Source: Antennarius striatus
Taxonomy: Eukaryota; Chordata; Actinopteri; Lophiiformes; Antennariidae
Length of the DNA: 64,000 nucleotides
Assembly: GCF_040054535.1 (NCBI RefSeq)
Contig: NC_090778.1
Span: forward strand, 8,874,001 to 8,938,000
Reading direction: 5' to 3'
In this document: one piece after another, positions 1 through 11,133 of the stretch
Layout: each line of letters begins with the position of its first letter
Position numbering within the stretch: the first letter of the stretch is position 1
Made by a program: the position numbers and the translations under genes
Notes under the pieces: model-generated
The model's database searches: none
What the model was told of the DNA's origin: nothing
The model's input: only the letters and a program-made list of their open reading frames with translations

Positions 1-73
1 TGGATTGGAGCAAACAAAACATTTCATCGATGTTTAAAAAGATGAGCTTTGCATCCTGGATAGTGTCTCTTAC

Positions 74-2297
74 TCTCTGTCCATCATGTCCCTCATGCTC
101 TGGTACTCCTGCCTCTGCTTCAACTCCATGAACTCTTCAAAGCGTTTAAATTGCTCCAACGCAGAGCTCGCCACCGTCACCATTAGCTTTTCCTGCACCT
201 CCTGCCACAGTCTGAGAGCCACCTGAGGGGACAGATGATGATAACGATTAATAAATGATCAAATAATGATCATCTGTACTTTTAATTTATATGTGTACAC
301 AGCTCTGAAAAAAATTAAGAGAATAATTAATCATCAGTGAGAATTAAAAAAGAGCCAGACTGAGGAAAAACTAGTGGAGAGGACGTCAAGACAGATGATG
401 GCTGTGATTGAATATAAGGTTTATTCAACCACATGTTGATTTCTGAACTCTTCCCAAGTTACATTAGTTTTGTTTTTGCTTAAAAATTATTATGAACTAC
501 TTTTGTTTTAATATTTAAAAGACTGAAAACACTGCATCTATTTTTGCTTCCTTTCTGCAAATAAATATTGCAAATGAAAATATTTTTATATTTACTACAA
601 CAAAACATATAAATTTTATTGAAACAAAATAAAAAACCACAAACTTCTTAATTTTTTTCCAGAGCTCTCAGAACATTGTAGTTTTCATGTAATCTCATCA
701 AGGAAGCCAAACTAATAGATTTACATTGATTGATTGAAAGTAAACTAACAGAGCCTGAGTATAGAACCAGCAATTGTTAGGCTCTTTTCCTTGAACCATT
801 CATCTATTTTCAAAATAGTGTGTGGAATTATTAGAATACGGATTAAGGTTTAAGTCGTCACACACTTTTCATCATTAGGTGTTACAGTGAACTCATACCA
901 TAATCAATGTGTTTTGTACTCCACCTTGGCTTTTTCTCGTTGCTCGTCTTCAAACGTGACAATTCGGCCCACCACCTCCATTGCTTTGGGTGACAATAAA
1001 GAAATGGTGGAGGTCGATGTGGGACTGGAAACTTCTGAGACTTCTGTATCTTCAACCTTTGCTTCATCCCCAGGAGCCTGCAGCGTATTAAAGATACAGA
1101 CAGTGAAATCGAGTGTAACTGCAAAGAAAACAAAAACATTATACTGTATAACCGTATATTTCCTCTGTGAATGTCAAAAATCAACTACAGTGAACTATGA
1201 AAAAACCTCAGTAAGTCTTTTGCCACCCCCAAAACATAACCTTTGTCATTCATACATACAGTATATTCATGATGACAGCTTTACCTGCTCGCTTCCCACC
1301 CTTAATGGCAAGGATTTTGGGATTGTGGTGTGCTTGCCATTGTTACAAGACAACGATCCTGTGGAGGAAGCGGACGTCGAGATCTCTGGAGGAACAACAG
1401 GACTCAAATCCCCAGAGCTGGAGCTGAGAAAGCAGGAATTCTCCAGGAACGACGAGTTGAGACGATCCAATGTGGCCCCACAGGTGGCAGACAGGCAGAG
1501 GGCTTCTTTACAACCTTCCAAAATATCCTGCAAAAACAACTTCTCAGTTATATTACAGATCTTCACCTTGAGTCTTTTTGCCTTTATCTTTCCATAATGA
1601 CATAAAATTTAACTTTGTTGGAGTGGACAAATTCAGTACGTTAGATTTCAACATACACATGCCCTTATAGAAGTAATTAAGAGTGAACATATTATGGATT
1701 TAAACTGTTTTATCTGTCCAGCGGAGGCTTCAACGCGGTGATGTACTGCAATTGTTGGTTTGTCCAGCAAACATCTTCACAGGCGATAAAAGATGAAACC
1801 AAAAGCTGTTCACTAGAGCAGCAAAGGGGGTGAAAACGAGATGAGGAGCTTGACTTGGAGAAAACTAGGTCAAGGTCAACTTTCAACTTTTGTACTCTCA
1901 CGAACCGGATACGATATAAAGAAGTGCGAGCAAGACCGTAGATCAAAGCAGTAGCTTTGGTCTACGGTCTAGATCAGAGCAACTGCTTTGATCTACAAAA
2001 GTAGGTCAGGGTAAAATTTTGAATTCAGGGAAAAGCAGACTTCAGGATTGTGTTTTGCATGTCGCGGGATGTTGCAGTTTGTGACTGTCTCGGTTCCTAT
2101 TTTTTAACCTTACATTTGCTCATTTTAAATCAAGCTTTGCTTAACTTTGCCTGAGCTTCTAGCTAGCTAACGGATGCTAAAGATAAGCGTTAACTCACCT
2201 CTCCCCTTTCCCTCCAGTGTGGATCGAAAGATATTTTTCCTTTCGGAGAATTTTTCAGCGCGTGTAAAGTGTCCCACCGTAGCTCTACATTAGACAT
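74..2297 (-). CDS. gle1: GLE1 RNA export mediator, 5' exons only (runs off left edge)
   Basis: GLE1 sits at the cytoplasmic face of the nuclear pore. With inositol hexakisphosphate it activates the DEAD-box helicase DDX19 to finish mRNA export, and it also acts in translation. Four coding exons are visible on the minus strand: 2199-2297, 1285-1527, 925-1077 and 74-222, all in phase. The ATG is at 2297. The first exon (about 33 aa) has the W-x-T-L-x-A-L-K pattern of vertebrate GLE1 N-termini. It joins directly to a second exon beginning DILEGCKEAL, as in mammals (EDVLEEC). The last visible exon starts VALRLWQEVQEK and continues FKRFEEFMELKQRQEY, matching the start of the GLE1 coiled coil (GLRLWQEEQE...LKRFDEWKELKQ). 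The serine- and threonine-rich linker between them is poorly conserved. About 214 of roughly 700 residues are present; the InsP6-binding C-terminal domain lies outside the window. odf2 is upstream on the same strand, as in mammals. The donor at 925 (AAG/GTGGAG) is the weakest splice call. Confidence 0.9.
223..924. other. gle1 intron, AT-rich, nothing further seen
   Basis: This is the intron between the gle1 exons ending at 925 and starting at 222 (minus strand). It is AT-rich, with short A/T runs and no recognisable repeat family or coding exon. Confidence 0.6.
1938..1996. repeat. Perfect 15-bp inverted repeat in gle1 intron 1
   Basis: GTAGATCAAAGCAGT at 1938-1952 is exactly inverted as ACTGCTTTGATCTAC at 1982-1996, with a 29-bp spacer that itself contains further TCTAC/GTCTAGA fragments. 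It lies inside the first intron of gle1, about 200 bp past the first coding exon. It could fold as a stem-loop in the pre-mRNA. No transposon family was recognised. Confidence 0.8.
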
Positions 2298-2811
2298 CTT
2301 GAAACAAACTCCTGTCAACGCTGAGGAAAACGGCAGAAGTGCAGCCGCTAACTTTTATTGAAAGGTTCCTTTTTGGGACGTTGAACGCAGCTTGTGACGT
2401 CATTTCCGCCATTTGACGCGAATCACTTCCTGTTGTCAATGTGTTCAGTGTTCAACGTCCCTCACGTTAAAGATGTTTTCAGGAACTCATCAAGAGTTCA
2501 TATTATACTTGCGAACTTATGTTAATTTTTTCTTAATGAAATTAATGTATTTCCTGTGGTAGCTTGAACTGGCCCAGGTTACCAATTATAAAATATTAAG
2601 ACGTAAATAAAGCAAGATTGTTGTATCAAATAAATGCTGTGTAGAAAACAAGAGCAATAATAATTTTGCCTGATTATTTATAATTTCATATGACACAACA
2701 TGTGAAATCTTGAAAAGTCTAAGGAGGGTTTTACAAAATCAAGATATTATACTACATGAAAAAGTAGTATATCTTGGGGGTCATGAAAATTCAAATAATA
2801 ATCATAAATTA

Positions 2812-2817
2812 TTTATT
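2812..2817 (-). terminator. Candidate polyadenylation signal of odf2
   Basis: The minus strand reads AATAAA here, about 400 bp beyond the odf2 stop at 3215. I see no earlier match in the interval. It would place the odf2 3' end about 500 bp upstream of the gle1 start codon. Confidence 0.4.
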
Positions 2818-2865
2818 GAATTAATGTCTCAACAAATATTTTAGATCATATTCTCAGGCGATGAC

Positions 2866-3040
2866 CTATTGGGCGGTGCTGCTGCCTCGCAGCAAGAAGA
2901 TTCTGGATTAAAATTCAAATCAATCAGATGCTAGTCTCTGCATTGAGCTCCCTCCTGGTACTCTGACTTCCTCTCGCCATCAAAAACATGCAATATAAAT
3001 GCCCCAAAACCACACACAGGCAAAGATAGAATGAAGCAAT
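2866..3040 (+). repeat. Diverged copy of the tRNA-derived SINE-like repeat
   Basis: It begins GGGCGGTGCTGCTGCCTCGC followed by AGCAAGAAGATTCTGG, the head of the short repeat seen more completely at 6394-6733. Eroded matches to the body follow, around ACTTCCTCTCGCCATCAAAA and CATGCAATATA. The tRNA-like B-box part is missing. It lies in the odf2 3' UTR or spacer. Confidence 0.5.
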
Positions 3041-3187
3041 CCAAATCAAGAATAATGCAGGAAGTACTGGTAATTTAATCCAAATTTTAAAAATACTTTT
3101 TTGCAAAGTTGTGCAACAATCCTTTGGTCAAAATTGGTACTGTATTAAAAAAATTCACCGTTGTCAAATTCACTACTTTAACAGTTG

Positions 3188-3211
3188 ATATATATATATA
3201 TATATATATAT
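3188..3211. repeat. (TA)n microsatellite directly after the odf2 stop codon
   Basis: About 12 TA units end 3 bp before the stop codon of odf2 on the minus strand, so the odf2 3' UTR opens with this repeat. Confidence 0.9.
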
Positions 3212-3214
3212 GGA

Positions 3215-6200
3215 TCAGTTTGGAGAATCTGTTGGTCCGCTTCCAAGCAAAGAGTCACCATACACATTTCCATTCATGGTTTTAAGAAACTGAACATAGT
3301 TCTGCAGACTGCGGTTTGTTGAGTCTGACTGTTTTAATCTGTCCTTCATGTTTTGCAGCTGAGTCTGGAAACGGCGCTCCATCTGCGGAAAAAAGAAACA
3401 GATACTACTTTTTAATTTTTATATCATCTTTTGTTAAAATAGTCAGTGACCCCCCCCACCCCCCAAAAAAATAATAAATCCATGGACATGCTCTTAATTT
3501 ATTCATTGGCATCTATAACATGTCTGCTCATGCACAGAATTGTCATGACAATGGCACTGGTAGAAGATAATGAATGTAGTCAAGGACAAACGGTAAAAAA
3601 TATATATTTTTAAATACCATAGTCTTTGACAGGTCAAATTAGTGGATTTAAAAATATAGAAAAGCAGAAGTTGAAGAATTATCACCTTTGTAAGTATTAA
3701 AGGTAAGAGTACTCTTTAAATAAAACGATCCAATTCAGAATGTATTTTGAATTCTGCATATAATTCTGCAGTTTAATGCATAATATCTATAAAAATTATC
3801 ATATATTTTATATTATCCACACCTACACCTCTGAAGAGGATGAATGACATACCACAAAATAGACAATACCAAAGTGAAGTGCAAATACCACAACACTTAC
3901 AGCAGCTGAGTACATGTAGCTGCTGTGGTGTGGAGATGCTTTGTGGAGGGATCGAGAGACGTACCTCCTCTTTGCTTCGCTGCAGTTGATTCTGCTCAGC
4001 TTTGGCTCTGCTCAGCTGGCTCTGTAGGTCCAAGGCTTTAGACTGAGACTCTCTCTCTTTGGTCAACACCCTCTGCATGTTGCTTTCCACCTGCAGGCCA
4101 GAAAGGAAATGGTTTTCTTCACAATGCACACATGCAATACAAAATTCCAAAAAACAAACAAAAAACTAGAACACATAACAAAACAAAACATTGAAATAGC
4201 AAAGAATATCAAAATAATAATCCAGTTTACATTTACAGATTGTATACCAGATAACAAATCATTTAACATCATTATTATTTGTCCTGATCTTAGATGCTCC
4301 TGAAAGTGTTTAACATGTTCTTGATAAATATTATTATTAATAATAACCATAATAATAATAATACTAATGGTGCAGTGGGTAGCGCTATCGCCGCTCCCTC
4401 CCACCTCCAAAAACATGCGCTTCAGGTTAATTGGCCATTCCAGGTTTCCCATAGTGTGGGGGTGCATGGTTGTCTGTCTATGTGTGTGGCTCTGTGGTGC
4501 ACTGGCGTCTCGCCCAGAGTTTTGCCCCATCTCACGCCCTAAAACAGCTGGGTTAGGCTCCAGTTCTCCGTGACCCACTACAGTGGATAAAGCGGTACGG
4601 AAGATGAATGAATGAATACTAAAAATAATAATAACAATAACGTAAACATGAGTTGATACTCTGCTTGTGTGCTGTTCCAGTTGGAATCACTACTTAATCC
4701 TAAATGTAGAACAAAGCGTAAACTATGACCTTTGTGGTGCCACTTCTGATTCATGCTGCAACATTATCAATATTTTTTTACTTCCACAAGTTACATCAGG
4801 AAGATCTCTAATATAAAGCAGTGACAAAAGCCTTGTAACTTGTAACTCTCTACATCCGTAAGGCTTGACCGCACTTAAAAAAATTGCAGTCATAGGGATG
4901 AGTAGATGGGTGTCTGTGGTCACTGATGTACAGGTAAGAGAGAGACGATTGTATAGTTTCACACTTGTCTCTGTGCATCATCCAGCGTCTGTTGCAGCTG
5001 CTTGGACAGGACGCTGCACTCGCGGCTCTTCTCCCCCAGCTCCTGTTCCATCTGCTGGACTCTGCCCTCCGTAGAGGAGAGGCCTTGAGACATTGATTTG
5101 TTTTCAACCTTCATGTCATCAAGATTCCTACAACAAACACCATAAATCAACAACTACAATTCAAAATGTGTACACTTTATTGTATTGGCAAAAAACAGCA
5201 AGCGGTAACCTTTCCATCGAGATACTCTACCTCTCCAAGGTGTGAATTCTCTCTTTGAGGACATTGTTCTCCTCCTGAAGGAACAAATTTCTCTGCTGAA
5301 GCATCTCCAGTTGAGTGCCTTGTTGTTCCACCTGTGGAGGATTACAGAGACACATCTCAGTTCAAGTACTGCACCTGGGTATCAAGACGTATATCTTTCC
5401 TTTATGTCTTACAGTAATCATCTTCAAAGAGCTCAGGTCAGCTACCTGGGGAGATTGACTGACTGCTGTGTATCCGTAGTTACATTAATGATAAAAGTGA
5501 ACATGTGTGTCAAGAACTTTTTAACATTACAAAAAACATGAAGGCTAATCTGGGTGGAGGCTCAATACCTCAAACCAATAAACATCCAGTGTATTTACAG
5601 TAGCTGTCAAGCATCTGAACACACCTTTCCCCCAATTGAAAACAAAACTATAGACAGGAAGTGTCTGTCGTGAGCATTGTAGTTCAATCTGCAAGTGAAA
5701 AACTATTTCTTTCTTTTTCTCATAATGCTGGATAAATGAGGTACCTTGCGTCTCACTCCAGACAGGTCAGAGCTGAGCTCCACATTCCTCCTCTCATGGA
5801 CGTCCGCCTCCTGTTGTACATCTTTGAGCTGCTGCTGCGTCCTCCTCAGTTTGTCGGGCAGTGTTTCGAGCTCTCTGAGCCGAGCCAGCAGCTCCTGTTT
5901 CACCTGCTCCTTCTCCCTCTCCAGCCTCACCTTCACCTGCCGGGTCTCCTTCTGCAACATCTCAAGCTTCAGGGAGGACTCCTCTGATTCCAGACGAGCA
6001 TGCTGGAGCTGCACAGAGACGTATATTATCACAAACATGAGGAACACTTAAGGATGTAAGAATTTTTCTTTTAAGACAGTATTTCCAGGGTAAAGATGTA
6101 GTTCAGAAAAACAGAAAATATGTACGCTATCTCTCCTCTCAGGGAGCAAACTTTGTTACAACTAACTAATCACCTTGTGTTTGTTGAGATTTTAGGTGAA

Positions 6201-9200
6201 AACCGTAGTCAAGTGTTTTTAGTCAAGTGTCATTTCAGTATGAAATTGCCAAAATTTGCAGAAGTTGGTTTGAGCCTCAGCAGCGATTTCAAAAGCAACT
6301 ATTGTGTAGGTATTTGGTTAACTCTGAAGCTCAGTTTAATCTGTATGTAATAAGGCTTCCAGTAACATTTTCTTTGTCAGTTATTATTATTATCCATCCG
6401 TCTTCTAATCACCGCTTTCTCCACCGTAGCGGGTCACGGGGAGCTGGAGCTTATCCCAGCTGGCATAGGGCGTGAGGCGGGGGAAACTCCGGCCGCGACG
6501 CCAGTGCACCGCAGAGCCACACAGAGCCGACAACCATGCACGCTCACACTCACCCGCGGGCAATTTGGGACTGTCCAGTTAACCTGAAGCCCATGTTTTT
6601 GGAGGTGGGAGGAAACCGGAGATCCCGGAGAGAACCCACGCAGACACGGGGAGAACATGCAAACTCCGCACAGAGCGGGACTCGAACCCAGAACCGCCTT
6701 GCTGTGCGGCGACAGCGCTACCCACTGTGCCGCTTATTATTATTATTAGATTAATTTAATTTCTATTCATTTATTTAATCATCACATTTAAGAAGCCAGA
6801 ATCAATGAAACCTTTGACATTACCAAAGTTTGATCTATGACTTTTCGCTCAATTACCCAATTAAAATAATGGTTGCAGCTTGTGTGCAGGTTTGAATGTC
6901 CCTGTACCTTCGTCTTGTACTTCTCCACCAGGGTTTCATGCTTTCTGATCGATGCTCTCAGATGGCGAGCTTCAGACTGCAGACCTCTTAGTTTCTCCTC
7001 AGATGATGCCAAAAGACCCTGATATGGGTTTAGAATAAACAACAATCAAATACTTTTAATCAAAGAAATCAAGACACCGCAGAAGATGTTGTAAGTTTGA
7101 GAAAGACTGATGAACAAGGTGATTTTAATAAAAACCAACAACACACAACTGAAAATGCAGCTTCATTAAACTCTCTTGTGTGTGGGAGATTTGCCAACTG
7201 TAACGATTCTTCTGAAAGTACCTGGAATGTTTGGTTTTCCAATTTAGTAGAAGTGTTTTTGTCATTAAGTTGATGTATTTGATCCCTGAGCTCCTCTCTC
7301 TCAGCCCGACTGCCCTCCTCAGCTGAATGCAGCTGAGACGTCAGTTCTGTCACCTGCCTGTGAAGACACGGACATCACGTATTTTGTTGTCATCGGCTAC
7401 AACTCTTCTCCAGATCTGTATAAAACAAAATCTAATTTCTTAACCATTTCAATTCCAATCAAACATAAAGATACTCATAAAATATCACAATATAAAAATG
7501 ACACTTGCAATACAAATGTAAAACTTTGTTGAGAATTACAAACATTTATACATTTTAAAAACAGATCATAATTATCAAGTCTTTGGTGTATTTTCTCTGA
7601 ATTAGTAGGGGTAATCTGGTGCAGAGGCAGCCTTATTAAAACATAACTGCTCAGATTATTCAAATGTATGCAAAAACAATGTCATGTCATTGTAGCACTT
7701 GTGTCGAAGAAAATGATTTAACCTGCAACATATGAAGGGTTGCAGGTTAACACAAAATCATCAAATAGAAGTTTAACAACAAACCAAGAGTGTGTCTCAC
7801 ATGAACACTCACAACTTTAGGACAGAGATCTCCTTTTCCAGCCGCTCTTTAGCCGCTGCCTCTTCAGAATGGCGGAGGCACCAGTCACTGGAGGTGGAAA
7901 GAGCTTGAGCCAACTGGGATTCCTTAAAAACATGCACGTCTTATTATTGTTCAGATGTTTGTCATGACAGTCTTTGACAACGTGAAGTGCATTATGTTTT
8001 TCGACATTTCGCTAATCTCCTTTGACAAAGAGGAAGAAGAAAAGTTTTAAAACCTCAATGAGCAAGAAAATGTGTTTGTGGTTCATTGGAATAAAGGCTA
8101 GCTGAACTTCCTCTGAAGATCTTGTGATCATAAAAGACATTACCTCCTGTGATGTATTATCATTTTATTGTGCAATACCATGTTATGCAACTCAAATCTT
8201 CCCATCTCTCTGACAGTGCATGACTTTCAGACATTCTGCTGTGGATCTGTGGTAACACTGACCTTCTCCTGCAAGTGTACAGCAAGCCGTCTGGTGGTCT
8301 CTTCAGTCCGCTCTGCCTGCTGACTCAGCATGGTGAGCATGTCCTGGTTTTGTTGATCCTGCTCCTCCTCCACCCTTCTCCGCTGCTTTAGAGTCTGCAG
8401 CTCCTCCTGCAGAGCGAGCAGCTCCTCCTGCTGCTGCTTGTAGCTGTGCTGCATCTTCTGTTCACATGACACAAACGACAGACACATATATACACAAATT
8501 ATCAAAGCATAATAAAGGCCTTGAGTGTTGTTCTGACATCTATGAAAGTGTTGAGTGTAAGAGGATGCATCATTCATTTTTGTTACACCCTGACAAACAC
8601 TGGAGTCTGAGTAGGAATAAACAGTAGAAAGAAGAGGATGACCGTCAGCTACTCCTCCATTACAAAGCACTGAGGTCAATCTTCTGGAGTTAAAAGTGGT
8701 AAATATTGTCAAAAAGCTATATTTTCCAAATTAACAGATATAACGTGCACATAGGGAAATATTTTACAGGTCTCCATTAACGATCTCACATCCTTTGCCA
8801 GACTTTGGGTCAGAAAGCTGACTGCAGCTTTAGGCCTCTACAAAAGGGCAGGAAACAAACATTTCAGAGCCTCCTTTCAAAAAATTAAGCAATTAGTTTT
8901 CAAATCAGCAGAAAGAGTGACAACTTGTGACATTAACTGGTCAAAGAACAACAGATTTCTCGTCAAAACTGAACTATGTCTCCATCTGATGCCGACAGTT
9001 GCACCACTTCCACAATCAGTGTGTTTCTACTATTGTGGTTTGTGTTCACAGACCTGAATCTGAGAAGTCAGATGTAACTTTTCTGTTTCTGTTCTGCTCA
9101 GCTCAGATTCCAGATGATGGTGAGTTGACTGTAAGATTCTTGACAGGTCCTCTTGACAGGTTGCTTTGTCCTTTAGGATGGAGAGAAACAGAGGAAAAAG

Positions 9201-11133
9201 AGCAATTCTACAATGGTTTTGTGAGATGACAAACTTTTTCTAACCAGCTATGACAGAGATTTATTTTTTACCAAGATAAATCAATGTAGTAGTTAATACT
9301 TTTTCAAAATCCAAAAGCTCAGCTAGCTTAGATGCTTCTTTCTCCTTGCTGTTGAGTTTGGCCAGTAGTCGCTGCAAGAGAAGCAAAAAAAAAAACAGGA
9401 AATCTCTCAGGTGTTTGGTGACTGACAATGGTGAATTAGCGGTGCATGCGACCAGACGAAAATTACTAACAATGTTCTCTGCTTCACTGTCGACCATTTT
9501 CTTCTGCAGGGCTTCCTTCTGGTCTGACAACATCAATGACTCTCTCTATGGGTACAACAGCACAGCATTCAATAGAAGTCAGAAGACAATCGACGCATGT
9601 TGACATTTGCTCTCCATTAAGTTTTCTTCCATATCTTGTACCTCATATCCACTCCATTCCCGGAGGAGTTGTCGCAGACTGTCGTTTGTGCGGCTGAACA
9701 CCTTTAACTTCTCCAACAACAAGTCCTGCTGCCGTACCAGGGAGGCTGTGTGTAACTTTGATGGCCGTTTATCCTAAACAATATTTGACAGAAGAAAAAG
9801 TACAGTAACAGAAGTCCTTCATTATGTTACTCCATAAAATGCTCCATGAAATGTTTTCAAAGTATGAAGACTACCTTAGCAAGGCTGTTGGTAATTTCTT
9901 TCAGAGCTGTCAACTGATTAACTACAGCCGCACCATCGATTTCTACCTCTACAAGAGCCCTCAGGAGCATTTCTGTTTCTCTGTGTCGACCCTCAGACAG
10001 CGACCTGAAAGCAATGAGGGGAAAAACTGAATTAACGTGCATACACACTGAAAAATAGTTTGGGGGTATGTTATTAATTTATTTAAATATAAAACATTAA
10101 TACAATACTGCGGAATTTTACAGCTGCTGAAGGCACTCCTACTTCTCGAAGCCATTTTATTCTTACTCTTTGAGTGGGATACTTTTGTACACTGTGACCA
10201 GCTCCTTGTCATCACTCTGACGTTTGATTCCACTTTCTGACTGATGCTGTACTCGACTTCCCTGATAAGACAAAAATCACAAACATGTTCACTGAACATA
10301 CACATTCAATCCGTAAAAGTTTCTAATTGAATTCTGATGACGAAAGATACGCCATGCTACGTAATAAATCTGCACTCCTTTCACAAGCAAACTATCTTAA
10401 AAAAAAGACACTAAAATATTTAAATTACTCAATGACAACCACCAACTTTTACACTTTTAGTATATGTCTATGACCTTATCAGCTGTGAAATTTTACAAAT
10501 GTCTTGTGGTATCAGGCAAGCCCCCTATAAAAACACTTCAACAAAGTTTATCTTCACTTTTGGGGTTTTATCTGTATTGATTTGCTGTTCAATTTGTCAG
10601 CTCTGGGTAAAAACATTGAAGTCAAGTGATATCGAGACCTGATGCTTTTGCAAGTCTGCATTTCTTCGACAAGACAGCCTTCCTGGAGGAATCCACGGCA
10701 CCTTTGGCCTCACTTCATTTCCCACCAAATGACCATCATTTGTCCTGTTCTGCAGAAAATAAACAGAGATTTCACAGTTAAAAATCTCAAATTGTTGTAT
10801 CATGTTTATACATCTTCCCATTACTTTTAATGAAAAAAACAAATAGATCCAGTATGCCGTTATTCTTTTACTCAAATTAAAATAAGGAAGATACAGAGTA
10901 CTGAACACAAAACAACCAAATCAGAGCAAGTAATGACTTTCACATCAACACTAAAGTATGAACTACACACGGACGTTTATTTAACCATCGAATTGCTTTG
11001 TTGCGTTTTATAGAGTAATTAATACAAGAATAACCTGCAGGGTCTTCTTGGGGCTCCTCCTCATGTGAACGTGCACAGGTGTGGTCTCCGGTACATGTAC
11101 ATGAATTGGTGGCGGCGAATCCAGGGTTTTCAT
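3215..11133 (-). CDS. odf2: Outer dense fibre protein 2 / cenexin (ODF2), about 750 aa
   Basis: ODF2 builds the distal and subdistal appendages of the mother centriole and basal body (needed for ciliogenesis) and the outer dense fibres of sperm tails. Eighteen minus-strand exons: 11035-11133, 10639-10749, 10167-10261, 9875-10004, 9642-9773, 9471-9545, 9300-9371, 9054-9170, 8790-8837, 8263-8457, 7813-7922, 7222-7357, 6908-7018, 5745-6008, 5231-5331, 4965-5127, 3965-4090, 3215-3382. The N-terminus (SPPPIHVHVPETTPVHVH) matches the alternative ODF2/cenexin start, and KVPWIPPGR matches KVPWMPPGK. VEVEIDGAAVVNQLTALK matches VEAEMDGAAAAKQVMALK. The rest is heptad-rich coiled coil, ending LKQSDSTNRSLQNYVQFLK as in mammals. 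Mammalian ODF2 is about 830 aa. The segment between exons 2 and 4 is shorter and diverged here, so this may be one of the two teleost paralogues (odf2a/odf2b; which one I cannot say). Exon 9 (16 codons) is the least certain. Confidence 0.93.
4368..4618 (+). repeat. tRNA-derived SINE-like repeat, copy in an odf2 intron
   Basis: It starts GGTGCAGTGGGTAGCGCTAT and lacks the B-box segment. It then shows the family body (CCTCCCACCTCCAAAAACAT, TTAATTGGCCATTCC, GCACTGGCGTCTCGCCC, AGCTGGGTTAGGCTCCAG) and ends in a GAATGAATGAAT tail. It is in the intron between odf2 exons 16 and 17, antisense to odf2. The flanks are ATT/AAT-rich. Confidence 0.75.
6394..6733 (-). repeat. Near-complete tRNA-derived SINE-like repeat in an odf2 intron
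   Basis: Read on the minus strand it begins GCGGCACAGTGGGTAGCGCT, then has an internal GGGTTCGAGTCCCGCTCTG. These resemble the A box and B box of an RNA polymerase III promoter, which suggests a tRNA-derived head. The body has TTTGCATGTTCTCCCCGTGT, CGTGGGTT and CCAGCTGGGATAAGCTCCAG, and the tail is weakly ATGG-rich. It is flanked by (TTA)n on both sides, consistent with insertion into a microsatellite. It is the most complete of the copies in the window and lies in the intron between odf2 exons 13 and 14. I do not know the family name. Confidence 0.8.

Noticed and set aside
887-1597. A 236-codon open frame on the plus strand
   Set aside because: It lies antisense to two gle1 exons and the intron between them. 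The minus-strand reading matches GLE1 in phase, and the plus reading resembles nothing known.
6536-6754. Short frames within the SINE-like copies, and the B-box as a tRNA gene
   Set aside because: The A and B boxes belong to a repeat head; the sequence does not fold as a full tRNA cloverleaf, so no tRNA gene is called.
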